Source: Comamonadaceae bacterium
GTDB taxonomy: Bacteria > Pseudomonadota > Gammaproteobacteria > Burkholderiales > Burkholderiaceae_C
Length of the DNA: 64,000 nt
Assembly: GCA_027486755.1 (NCBI GenBank)
Contig: JAIXOM010000031.1
Coordinates: forward strand, 1-64,000
Reading direction: 5' to 3'
Shown: positions 32,618-40,245 of the stretch, one piece after another
Layout of the letters: each line of letters begins with the position of its first letter
Numbering within the stretch: position 1 is the stretch's first letter
Notes under the pieces: generated by a model
The model's input: only the letters and a program-made list of their open reading frames with translations
Databases searched by the model: none
Told to the model about the DNA's origin: nothing
Made by a program: the position numbers and the translations under genes

Positions 32618-34401
32618 CCCCCGTTAAAACAACCGGCTGGCGACAGGCTCTGGCCGCCGCGGCCCTGGCCCTGAGCACAGTGCTACCCAATGTCCAGGCA
32701 GGCCCTGCCCCCTGGCCCGACGCACCGTTTAGCTACTACGCAGAAGGTGTGAGCCTGGACAAAGTGATCTCTGACTTTGCGGCCAGCTTTAACCTGACCG
32801 TCCAAAGCAGCATCGCACGCGATGCCGCGCCCATGATGGAAAAGGTCACCGGCCGCTTCAACGTCAAAAACCCCAGCGAATTCATCGACCGCCTGACCGG
32901 CACTTACGGCCTGCAATGGTTCACCCATGCGGGTGTGCTGCACATCTCGCGCAGCCAGGACATGGTGATCAAGTCGCTGCCCAGCACCTCGCTGAGCGCC
33001 GGCGCCAACATCCGCCAGGTGCTTGGCAGCCTGGGCGTGCTCGAGCCGCGCTTTGGCTGGGGCGAACTGCCCGAGCAAGGCGTGGTGGTGGTCTCAGGCC
33101 CGCCTGCCTATGTGCGCCTGATCGAAGCCACCCTGGCCGCCCTGCCCAGCGCACCCGGAGGCCAGCAGGTGCGGGTCTTCAGGCTCAAGCACGCCGCCGT
33201 CGAGGACCGCATCATCAACTACCGCGACCGCGAGATCACCACCCCCGGCGTGGCCAACATCCTGCGCAATCTGGTGCTGGGCAGCACCAGCGCCTCGGGC
33301 CAGCGCACCGTGGCCATGCCCAATCTGAGCGCGGTCAGCAATGCCAGCCTGGAAGCCGGTGCGGCAGCGGCTGGCGCTGCCGCAGCGCCGGCGGCCAGCG
33401 CAGGCGCTCCAGGCCCGCGCAGCGGCGCGGCAGCCGCCGGGCCCATTGGGGCCGCCGCCGGCCCGGGCAACAACGTGATGCCGCCTGGCCGCTTTCGGCC
33501 CTCGATACAGGCCGATCCCCGCATCAACGCGGTGATCGTGCAAGACGCGCCCGAGCGCATGTCTATGTATGAGCAGCTCATTGCTCAGCTGGACGTGCCC
33601 ACCCCGCTGATTGAAATCGAGGCCCTGATCATCGACGTCAACACCAGTCGCCTCGATGAGCTGGGCATCAACTGGGGCGCGGTGGGCCGCAACCGCAGCG
33701 TGGCGGCCGGCTTTGGCAATGTCAGCGATCAGGTCGGCGCCAACACCCTGTCGCTGGTGGGCAGCGCCCGCGGCGCGGGCGTGACGCCCACCACCGCGGT
33801 GGTCACCGGCGCCGACTACCTGGTGGCCCGCCTGCGCCTGCTCGAGCAGCAGGGCGATGCCGCCATCCAGGCCCGCCCTTCCATCCTGACCACCGAAAAC
33901 CTGGGCGCGGTCATCGACCTGTCGGAAACCCAGTACCTGCAAACCACCTCCGAGCGAACCGCCCTGGTCACGCCGATCACCGCCGGCACCACCTTGCGCG
34001 TCACCCCGCGCCTGGTGCAAGACGGGAACACGCCCAGCATACGCCTGAGTGTGGACATTGAGGACGGTCAAATCCAAAGTGGCTCCGGCGTGGGTGCCAT
34101 GCCCTCGATCCGGCGCGGCACCGTCAGCACCGAGGCCAGCGTCAAAGGTGACGAGACCTTGCTGATAGGCGGCTACAACTCGCTACAGACCGTCAAAGGC
34201 GTCGACAAGGTCCCCCTCCTGGGTGACATTCCCTTTGTGCGCGGCTTCTTCTCCTCGCGCTCCGACAGTGTGCAGCGCCGGGAACGCCTGTTCCTGATCC
34301 GCTCGTCGCTGTCATCGAGTTCCTCCCCCATGGCGGTGCGTGCGATTCCGGCCAACGCACTCGATACGCCCAAACCCGCCCCCAGCAACACCAAACCCTG
34401 A
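32614..34401 (+). CDS. sctC: Outer-membrane secretin SctC (YscC/BscC)
   Basis: About 595 residues from GTG 32614, which overlaps the previous stop. A Sec signal peptide (WRQALAAAALALSTVLPNVQA) precedes the N0/N1 domains (SYYAEGVSLDKVISDFAAS onward). The N3 region carries a long Ala/Gly/Pro insertion around nt 33358-33475. The beta-barrel secretin domain occupies about 330-570 (PTPLIEIEALIIDVNTSRLD, LLIGGYNS, VPLLGDIPFVRGFF). It forms the outer-membrane ring. It closes the apparatus genes of the operon; btrV follows after 16 bases. Confidence 0.95.
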   Translation: MTPVKTTGWRQALAAAALALSTVLPNVQAGPAPWPDAPFSYYAEGVSLDKVISDFAASFNLTVQSSIARDAAPMMEKVTGRFNVKNPSEFIDRLTGTYGLQWFTHAGVLHISRSQDMVIKSLPSTSLSAGANIRQVLGSLGVLEPRFGWGELPEQGVVVVSGPPAYVRLIEATLAALPSAPGGQQVRVFRLKHAAVEDRIINYRDREITTPGVANILRNLVLGSTSASGQRTVAMPNLSAVSNASLEAGAAAAGAAAAPAASAGAPGPRSGAAAAGPIGAAAGPGNNVMPPGRFRPSIQADPRINAVIVQDAPERMSMYEQLIAQLDVPTPLIEIEALIIDVNTSRLDELGINWGAVGRNRSVAAGFGNVSDQVGANTLSLVGSARGAGVTPTTAVVTGADYLVARLRLLEQQGDAAIQARPSILTTENLGAVIDLSETQYLQTTSERTALVTPITAGTTLRVTPRLVQDGNTPSIRLSVDIEDGQIQSGSGVGAMPSIRRGTVSTEASVKGDETLLIGGYNSLQTVKGVDKVPLLGDIPFVRGFFSSRSDSVQRRERLFLIRSSLSSSSSPMAVRAIPANALDTPKPAPSNTKP

Positions 34402-34417
34402 CCTCCAAGGAGACACC

Positions 34418-34735
34418 ATGAGCACCTACTGCACCTACGCCCCGACCGGCCGCATTGACGCCAGCAATGCCGGCGCTTGCGAACGCGACCTGCTGGCCCT
34501 GATGGAAGCCAGCGGCCCCTCGGCCATCATCGACCTCAGCGGCCTGAGCTACATCAGCTCGGCCGGCCTGCGGGTGCTGCTGGTGGGCGCCAAAACCGCC
34601 CGCGCCAAAGGCGGCAAGGCGGTGATCTGCAACGCACCGGCGGCCATTGCCGAAGTGCTCAAGATGAGCGGCTTTGACAAAGTCATCCCCCTGCTGGCCG
34701 ACCGCGCAGCTGCCCAGGCGCAGTTCGGCGGCTGA
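34418..34735 (+). CDS. btrV: STAS-domain anti-sigma factor antagonist (BtrV-like)
   Basis: 105 residues from the ATG at 34418, with AAGGAG upstream. The SpoIIAA/RsbV core is evident (IIDLSGLSYISSAGLRVLLV), with the phosphorylatable Ser in the YISSAG stretch. In Bordetella, unphosphorylated BtrV captures the kinase BtrW, freeing the secretion regulator it holds; phosphorylation by BtrW reverses this. The gene sits between sctC and the btrW-like gene, the setting expected for a T3SS-dedicated switch. Confidence 0.88.
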   Translation: MSTYCTYAPTGRIDASNAGACERDLLALMEASGPSAIIDLSGLSYISSAGLRVLLVGAKTARAKGGKAVICNAPAAIAEVLKMSGFDKVIPLLADRAAAQAQFGG

Positions 34736-34746
34736 GCGCAAGCATC

Positions 34747-35166
34747 ATGTCTGAGCCCCTGTTCCAACGCCGCATCACCACCGTCGATGCCCTGCCCGAG
34801 GTGCTCGACGGCCTGGAGACCACAGGTATGAATGCAGGCTGGGATCCCGCCTTCCAGATGCAACTGGCCCTGGTCATCGAAGAGCTGATGGTCAACGCCC
34901 TGGTCCACGGCGGCCAAGAAGCCGGCCAAGCCTGGTCCGAAGTGACTCTGTACGGTGAGGCTGAAGGCGTGAAGGCCGTGCTGCAAGACAACGGCCTGGC
35001 CTTCGACCCCTTCTCCCTGGACGCGCCCGACACCGACCTGGACCTGGACAGCCGCGCCATCGGCGGCCTGGGCGTACACCTGGTGCGCCAGATGACCGAC
35101 AGCCAGCACTACGAGCGCGAGGGTGAACTCAACCGGGTCAGCCTGGTCAAGCGGTACGGGGCCTGA
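34747..35166 (+). CDS. btrW: Anti-sigma serine kinase (BtrW/RsbW-like)
   Basis: 139 residues with the HATPase fold of RsbW/SpoIIAB kinases: the N-box (QLALVIEELMVNALVHGG), the G1 box (LQDNGLAFDPF) and the glycine-rich lid (IGGLGVHLVRQMTD). As in Bordetella, it is expected to phosphorylate BtrV and to bind a regulator or sigma factor, coupling secretion status to expression. Its final 78 bases recur at 37799-37876. No BtrU-like phosphatase or BtrS-like sigma factor is present in the window. Confidence 0.88.
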   Translation: MSEPLFQRRITTVDALPEVLDGLETTGMNAGWDPAFQMQLALVIEELMVNALVHGGQEAGQAWSEVTLYGEAEGVKAVLQDNGLAFDPFSLDAPDTDLDLDSRAIGGLGVHLVRQMTDSQHYEREGELNRVSLVKRYGA

Positions 35167-35192
35167 GCGTCATACAAGCTACCGAGTAAAAC

Positions 35193-35666
35193 ATGAGCAG
35201 CACACCTTCCTTCCATGATCAATTTGGCGCATTGCTCAGAGACTTCTGCAGCGGCCTAGGCCTGCCCATGGACGAGGGGGACCTGGGGATCGAGTTCTCG
35301 GTCGAACCCCACACCGTCCTGATCATCTCTGACCCGCGGGATCCCGAGCGCGTGCTCGTCGAGGTGAACGTACGGCTTATAGAAGGCCGCCCGCCTGCAT
35401 TGCTAGCTGCGCTGCACCAGCTCAACGACGCCGCCCGGCTGGAGCACGACTGGGTCATCACGCTCGATGTCACCAACTTGCTGCGCATCCACACCCAGCG
35501 CTCTATCGCCCACTGCAAAGCGTCCGATCTGCAAACCCTGCTGGCCGAGGGCATAGATCGGGCGCAAGCCTTGCACGCCCTGTGCGAGAGCCTGCCCGCC
35601 GGCGGGGAGTCACTCACGACCGACCTTTCCGAAAGACCAGGTCTGTCCAACATGATCCGCGGCTAA
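35193..35666 (+). CDS. Class I effector chaperone (paralogue family)
   Basis: 157 residues, class I pattern. Its centre (LHQLNDAARLEHDWVITLDV, then RIHTQRSIAH) is nearly the same as in the chaperone at 42417 and similar to those at 49219 and 1025. It lies 26 bases after btrW and 72 bases before the metallophosphoesterase gene, which is the likely client. The C-terminus ends NMIRG; the paralogue at 42417 ends GILRG. Confidence 0.8.
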   Translation: MSSTPSFHDQFGALLRDFCSGLGLPMDEGDLGIEFSVEPHTVLIISDPRDPERVLVEVNVRLIEGRPPALLAALHQLNDAARLEHDWVITLDVTNLLRIHTQRSIAHCKASDLQTLLAEGIDRAQALHALCESLPAGGESLTTDLSERPGLSNMIRG

Positions 35667-35738
35667 AGCCCCGAACGCCGTCACGCCAAGACCGCGCCCA
35701 AACCTTACTGCAAGCTTTTTTCCAGCACGAGACCCACC

Positions 35739-37775
35739 ATGAAAATCTCAGGCGGCATCAAATCGGCCGCGCAGCTTCAAACCGCCCCGCTGGACGCAAC
35801 GCAGGCCCGGGAAAAGGTAAAAAGCTTCGTAGCCCAGCTGACAGACCCCAAGACCCAGAAAATTCAATCGGGCTATCTCAAGCTCACCAACTCCGGCACA
35901 TTTAATGCTGGCTTTTTCTACACCAGCGGCAGCTACTCCAATGCTGCCAAATCGGTTAAGGGAATGCTCGTGCAAGCCTACGGACACCGCATGAGCCAAG
36001 ATCAGAATCGTGCACTCAACGAAGCCTTGGCGCAATACTTGGGAAAGACCGGGAACGCCCTGGGCACCCGAAGCTTTGTCAAGCTGGTCAAGACGCTGGA
36101 AAGGCTGGTGCCCGATGACAGCGCACAGTCACCCAAATCCGATCCCCCGGGCGCCATCGCCTCGCGCCTAAATCTGTCTGGACTGGATCTGTTGAACCAG
36201 CAGGCGGCGGGCCTAGTTCTGGCGGACCCGGACCTGCAGGCGCTGTCGCCAAGTACTGCACAAGTGCAAGTGCAAGTGCAAGAGCAAGTGCAAGAGCAAG
36301 TGCAAGAGCAAGTGCAAGAGCAAGTGCAAGAGCAAGTGCAAGAGCAAGAGCAAGAGCCTCTAGCCACGCAAGACCCTCCATCAGACTCCGATCCTGTCGT
36401 CAAGCACGAAGCGCAAGAGGCCCCACCGCAAGAGGCCCTAGCGCAGGAGACCAAAGCACCCGAAGCCGAAGCGCAGGAGATAAAACCGCAGGTCCCGGTA
36501 GACGCACAAGCCAACGCAGCAAGCCAGAGGACTGCGCTTCGCGGGAGAATTAACGACTACATAGTCAAAATACGCGCCAACAATAACAGCCCCATCTCTG
36601 ACGCGGCTCTTGAACAATTTCAAAGCCTGGCCTTCGCCCTTTCGCAAACGCCTGTCAATTCAGACGCCGATATCACATGGCCCCAAAAATTCATGCTCTT
36701 TGGGCGTTTGATGTTCCCAAAAACGTCCGAGCTAAACCAAGCCAGCGAGGTGCAAGGCCCACAGGCTCCCCGCACTTTTGCCATGGGCGATGCCGACGGC
36801 AGCATGGGACGCATGGTCTTGCATGCCATCGCCAGTGGGGTCGCCAAGTTGCCTGAAGCGAACATGCCCGCCCTGGCCCGCCTGATGCTCGCAGAGCTGC
36901 ATGCCCTCCGACAAGGAGACGCCGGCATGGAGGACTTCCAGTCTGACGAGCAAGTGAGCAAAGACTTGGAGGAAGTGGCCGAGGCCCTGATCTCCAGGCC
37001 CCAACCCCAAGAGGGCAAGCCCGCCTGTATTTTCCTGGGCGACATTCTGTCGGACCGGTTCACCAACAACCAGGAAGCCATGTCCACGTTCATCTACAAG
37101 CTCAGCGGGCTAGATCCAAAGAACCCCGACCCTGCCCAGCGAATCGAGATCGGTGTGCGCTTTATCGCAGGCAATCATGACACCATGCCCCTGCTCAAAA
37201 GCGATGACTCAAAGATCTTCGACCGGCCCTCCGAAGGCGACTACCAATGGGGCGCCTACGCCCATAAAAAGATCAAGGCCGCTCAATACAAGGATCTCCT
37301 GAAAAATTGCTTCAAGGCGGCCGACTACAGCGCAGGCGTTTTGACCACGCACAACGGTGTGGTCAAAGGCCGGGGGGACGATGAATATCTGATCGGCTTA
37401 GGCGCCCCAGAGTGGCGCGAACGCTCAAAAAAAACAGCCACAGGAACCAGGGTCAGTGATTGCTCCAGCGTGACAGCTACAAGCCCTGAGCAACTGGCCG
37501 AGGCGATGAACACCACCTTCTTCGATCGGATTGAAGCTGGCGGTCCGACGGATTTGATATCCACTGACTTTCGACCCGAGGATGTTGACATGACGCCAGA
37601 GGCACTGGGATTTACCCACATAGCGGGCTTTCGGCAATTGCATGGGCACAACGACAACGCCAATGAAGACCATGAAGGGGTGACCAACCTCAATGCCCGC
37701 GGGAAGGGAGTCGCAGGCTATATGCCCATGGCCACCGTCATTGAATACGCGCAGCCTGACATGCTGCGTGTCTAA
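35739..37775 (+). CDS. Candidate T3SS effector: PPP-like metallophosphoesterase
   Basis: 678 residues. Residues ~20-125 form a module shared with the proteins at 37884, 53056 and, more weakly, 49732. A Gln/Val/Glu repeat linker follows (175-206). The C-terminal half carries calcineurin-like phosphoesterase motifs in the right order: GDADG (Asp351, Asp353), GDILSDR (Asp435, Asp439, Arg440), GNHD (Asn479, His480), His538 in TTHNGV, and HGH (635-637). Such enzymes remove phosphates using two metal ions. Legionella WipA/WipB are effectors of this superfamily. The first motif has Asp where PPP enzymes usually have His. A class I-type chaperone gene lies upstream. Effector status is inferred from chaperone, module and location. 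Confidence 0.78.
   Translation: MKISGGIKSAAQLQTAPLDATQAREKVKSFVAQLTDPKTQKIQSGYLKLTNSGTFNAGFFYTSGSYSNAAKSVKGMLVQAYGHRMSQDQNRALNEALAQYLGKTGNALGTRSFVKLVKTLERLVPDDSAQSPKSDPPGAIASRLNLSGLDLLNQQAAGLVLADPDLQALSPSTAQVQVQVQEQVQEQVQEQVQEQVQEQVQEQEQEPLATQDPPSDSDPVVKHEAQEAPPQEALAQETKAPEAEAQEIKPQVPVDAQANAASQRTALRGRINDYIVKIRANNNSPISDAALEQFQSLAFALSQTPVNSDADITWPQKFMLFGRLMFPKTSELNQASEVQGPQAPRTFAMGDADGSMGRMVLHAIASGVAKLPEANMPALARLMLAELHALRQGDAGMEDFQSDEQVSKDLEEVAEALISRPQPQEGKPACIFLGDILSDRFTNNQEAMSTFIYKLSGLDPKNPDPAQRIEIGVRFIAGNHDTMPLLKSDDSKIFDRPSEGDYQWGAYAHKKIKAAQYKDLLKNCFKAADYSAGVLTTHNGVVKGRGDDEYLIGLGAPEWRERSKKTATGTRVSDCSSVTATSPEQLAEAMNTTFFDRIEAGGPTDLISTDFRPEDVDMTPEALGFTHIAGFRQLHGHNDNANEDHEGVTNLNARGKGVAGYMPMATVIEYAQPDMLRV
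36261..36356 (+). repeat. Tandem Val/Glu-Gln codon repeat
   Basis: Ninety-six bases of CAAGTG and CAAGAG hexamers, mostly arranged as a 12-base unit, code for alternating Gln with Val or Glu (residues 175-206). They link the N-terminal module to the phosphatase region of the protein at 35739. The near-perfect DNA repeat suggests recent expansion by slippage. The six-base period preserves the frame. Confidence 0.9.
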
Positions 37776-37798
37776 GCATGCACACTGAAAAGGTAAGC

Positions 37799-37876
37799 CA
37801 GATGACCGGCAGCCAGCACGACGAGCGCGCAGGGGGACTCAAGCGGATAAGCCTGTTCAAGCGCTACGACACCTAA
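37799..37876 (+). pseudogene. Duplicated 3' end of btrW
   Basis: These 78 bases align without gaps to the last 78 of btrW (35089-35166), with 63 identical by my hand count. The encoded tail QMTGSQHDERAGGLKRISLF matches the BtrW tail and ends in a stop at the same point. An ATG at 37778 gives a 32-codon frame containing it, but no kinase core remains. The fragment ends eight bases before the kinase-like effector gene. It is best read as the relic of an ancestral btrW copy lost after segmental duplication. Confidence 0.85.
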
Positions 37877-37883
37877 GCCCTCG

Positions 37884-39170
37884 ATGAAGCTTTCGCCGCG
37901 ATCCGTCACCTTTATTCCCGCAAGCAAGTCGGCCGCTACGACCGAAGAGGTCGGCAAAACCGAGGCGCGCAAGCAATTGGTGGAGATTGCTGCCTCTCTG
38001 GTCAAGGGCAATTCCGTCAAGTCCGGCTTTTTGCGCCTGCACGGTAGCCGAGACAGTCCCGAACTGGGCCACGGCCGCTGGAGCAACGGCTACACGGCGG
38101 CTTCGCGTCTGGTCAGCGACCTGGTGGGCAAAGCCTACGGCACCGACTCACAAGTCGTGCGCGATCTTCAAACCTACTTGCAGGGACGCGACAAAGTGGG
38201 CGTCAAGAGCTTTCTCAAGCTGGTCAAGGCCATGGAGAAGGACTCGCTCGCAGAGGGCTCCCCCCTGCAACGCTTGCAAACTGCTCGGCTGGGCGGACGC
38301 ATCCAGCTCAATGCCCCGGCCGCCACGCGCGCGCCGCAAGAAAAGACGCTTGAGGAGCGAACCGTTCAGGGTCGGACCTACCAACTCGAGTCGGGCACGC
38401 TCCACTCCGGCGCCGACGGTGTGGTCGTCATGGCCCGCGCCAGCGACGATCCCACACAGACAGCCTGTCTGAAGATTGACAAGGCTGGACGGCGCGGGAC
38501 GGCGGTCGAGCATCAGGTCCTGGCCAGGCTGCGGGCCCGAGGTGGCCCTCATCCCCACATCGTGCGTGAACTCGGCCATGACGCTGCGGCAGGCATTCTG
38601 GTGCTGGAGCGGTGCAAGGGCTCCATGCTGCTGGACACGCCGGGGCCGGTGCAGGCGGGCAACCTGGCCCTGCGCGCGGCATGGTTTGGCCAGACCCGCC
38701 AGGCCATGGAACTCCTGCACGACGCAGATATCGTGCACCGCGACCTCAATACCAAGAACGTGCTGATTCGCGAGGACGGCACAGCCGCCCTGGCCGACTT
38801 CGGCAATGCCCACGACTTCGAATATTCAGACCAGCCCTGCCCCGATCTTTTCGGCGTCCCGCAAACCCGGGACGCGGCAAAAAGCGCAGACCGCCGAGAT
38901 TTACTCAAGTTGGGCTACAACCTGCTCGCCGGCACTGACAAGGCCCCGCCGAACCCCATGAGCAGCGCGGCCGTGCAGACACTGCTCCAGGGTCTGCTGC
39001 CCCAGGCCGAGTTGCAAAGTCTTGCGCCCCAGGTGGCGCAGTCGCTTCAGACCTATCATGACAGGAGTGCCTCGCCAAAAGCGACAGAGCGAGCCGTTGC
39101 CAGCCTGGGGCAGGTCTTTGAAAGGCTAGGCCAGTCGGCCGCAGCGGCGCAAGCCCCATGGGGCACATGA
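37884..39170 (+). CDS. Candidate T3SS effector: Ser/Thr kinase-like protein
   Basis: 428 residues. Residues ~24-115 carry the module shared with the proteins at 35739 and 53056 (SVKSGFLRL, GVKSFLKLVKAMEK). A protein-kinase fold follows, with a Gly-rich loop (SGTLHSGADGVVVMA), Lys197 in ACLKID, HRDLNTKN (His285, Asp287, Asn292) and DFG (305-307). The catalytic residues look intact, so activity on host proteins is plausible, as for YpkA, NleH or OspG. The domain is compact and the C-lobe short. The ATG has no clear ribosome site, so translation may depend on upstream reading. Effector status is inferred from module and location. Confidence 0.8.
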   Translation: MKLSPRSVTFIPASKSAATTEEVGKTEARKQLVEIAASLVKGNSVKSGFLRLHGSRDSPELGHGRWSNGYTAASRLVSDLVGKAYGTDSQVVRDLQTYLQGRDKVGVKSFLKLVKAMEKDSLAEGSPLQRLQTARLGGRIQLNAPAATRAPQEKTLEERTVQGRTYQLESGTLHSGADGVVVMARASDDPTQTACLKIDKAGRRGTAVEHQVLARLRARGGPHPHIVRELGHDAAAGILVLERCKGSMLLDTPGPVQAGNLALRAAWFGQTRQAMELLHDADIVHRDLNTKNVLIREDGTAALADFGNAHDFEYSDQPCPDLFGVPQTRDAAKSADRRDLLKLGYNLLAGTDKAPPNPMSSAAVQTLLQGLLPQAELQSLAPQVAQSLQTYHDRSASPKATERAVASLGQVFERLGQSAAAAQAPWGT

Positions 39171-39367
39171 TGCTCAAGGTGGAAGGGCACCCCAAGGGGG
39201 CGCGCTTGGGGCTGGGTCTGGCCAGCCAAGCGACGGACAACATGAAAAACGCCCTGGGCGCCTTGCATCGCCAGCATGCAGACCTCGGGCATACCGCAGA
39301 CACAGGCCGCCTGCGCATGCTGGTCCACGGCGACCTCCTCCGGCGTCACTCTGTTCAAGCACCATGA
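39167..39367 (+). CDS. Possible small protein between kinase and chaperone genes
   Basis: A 66-codon frame starts at an ATG overlapping the kinase stop and ends on a TGA overlapping the next ATG. Such double four-base overlap is typical of coupled genes, but the product (basic, rich in His, Gly and Leu) matches nothing I know, and codon use is not convincing. It may be spacer DNA or a gene remnant. Confidence 0.25.
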   Translation: MMLKVEGHPKGARLGLGLASQATDNMKNALGALHRQHADLGHTADTGRLRMLVHGDLLRRHSVQAP

Positions 39368-40239
39368 AACCCGAAGCCCTTAGCGAACTGGAAGAAGATA
39401 CCTGGTGGGGCCTGCCGTGGCCCGCTGACAATGACCTCTGGCGAGCCTGGCGCAGCAGCCTTGGCTTTATCGTGCTGGAGTCGCCCGCCCTGCTGGGCGA
39501 GGCCGACGACCGAGCGCTGCTACAGGCTTTGCAGTTGGGGCTGGTCCAGCCCTGGCGCCTGCCGGCCCGCCTGGTGCTGCGCGAACAGGCGCTGCACCTG
39601 CAAATCAGCTGGAGCGAGGCAGACCCGGCGCCGCTGGGCGATTTGGCCGCCGCTATGCTGGACGATGCCCAGACGGCCCTCGGCCTGCTGGGCGACAGCG
39701 CACAGCAAGAGCTGAGCGCGGCACCGGACGGCCTTGAACCCGAACCGCCCAGCCCAGCCGCGCTGCAGCTCATGGAGGACTTGCTTGCGCTGCTCGAACA
39801 AGACCCCGAGTTAGGCCCGCTGTGCGAATTCGACGAAGACACCGGCGAGCTGCTGATCGCCACCGAAGACGAGGACTGCTTGTTCCTGCTGCGCCCCCTG
39901 CTGGCGGCCAGCCCCGGCGAGGCGGTGCGCTTGGCAGTGCTGATGCCCCAGGCCATGCTGCCCGAAGACCCGCCCGCGCTGCGCGCGAACTTGCAGCAAC
40001 AGCTGGCGAGTAACGACGCGCTGCAGATTGGCCCGCAGCTGCAATGGGTGGCCGACGCCGGCGGTCAACAGGTGTTCATGCAAGGCCTGCTCGAGCCCGC
40101 CGCTTGCACGCTTGAGCAGCTGCGACTGCTGCTGGCCCGCATGCTGGCCCTGGACGCCGAACTGGCCGGCGACGACAGCGGCCCCCAGGCAGGCCCGCTC
40201 GACCCTTTGCAACTTTATCTATCGGGCCTGCGCGCCTAA
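39364..40239 (+). CDS. Double-length class I-like chaperone for the IpgD/SopB-like effector
   Basis: 291 acidic residues, about twice the class I chaperone size. The first half (~1-120: LGFIVLESPALLGEADDRAL, then LHLQISW) and the second (~135-285: LCEFDEDTGELLIATEDED, then QLQWVADAGGQQVFMQGLLE) each show a chaperone-like order of helix, strands and helix, so it may be a fused dimer. It lies six bases before the inositol-phosphatase gene, as ipgE lies beside ipgD and sigE beside sopB. Tandem-domain status is inferred from the strand pattern only. Confidence 0.6.
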   Translation: MKPEALSELEEDTWWGLPWPADNDLWRAWRSSLGFIVLESPALLGEADDRALLQALQLGLVQPWRLPARLVLREQALHLQISWSEADPAPLGDLAAAMLDDAQTALGLLGDSAQQELSAAPDGLEPEPPSPAALQLMEDLLALLEQDPELGPLCEFDEDTGELLIATEDEDCLFLLRPLLAASPGEAVRLAVLMPQAMLPEDPPALRANLQQQLASNDALQIGPQLQWVADAGGQQVFMQGLLEPAACTLEQLRLLLARMLALDAELAGDDSGPQAGPLDPLQLYLSGLRA

Positions 40240-40245
40240 GACGCC

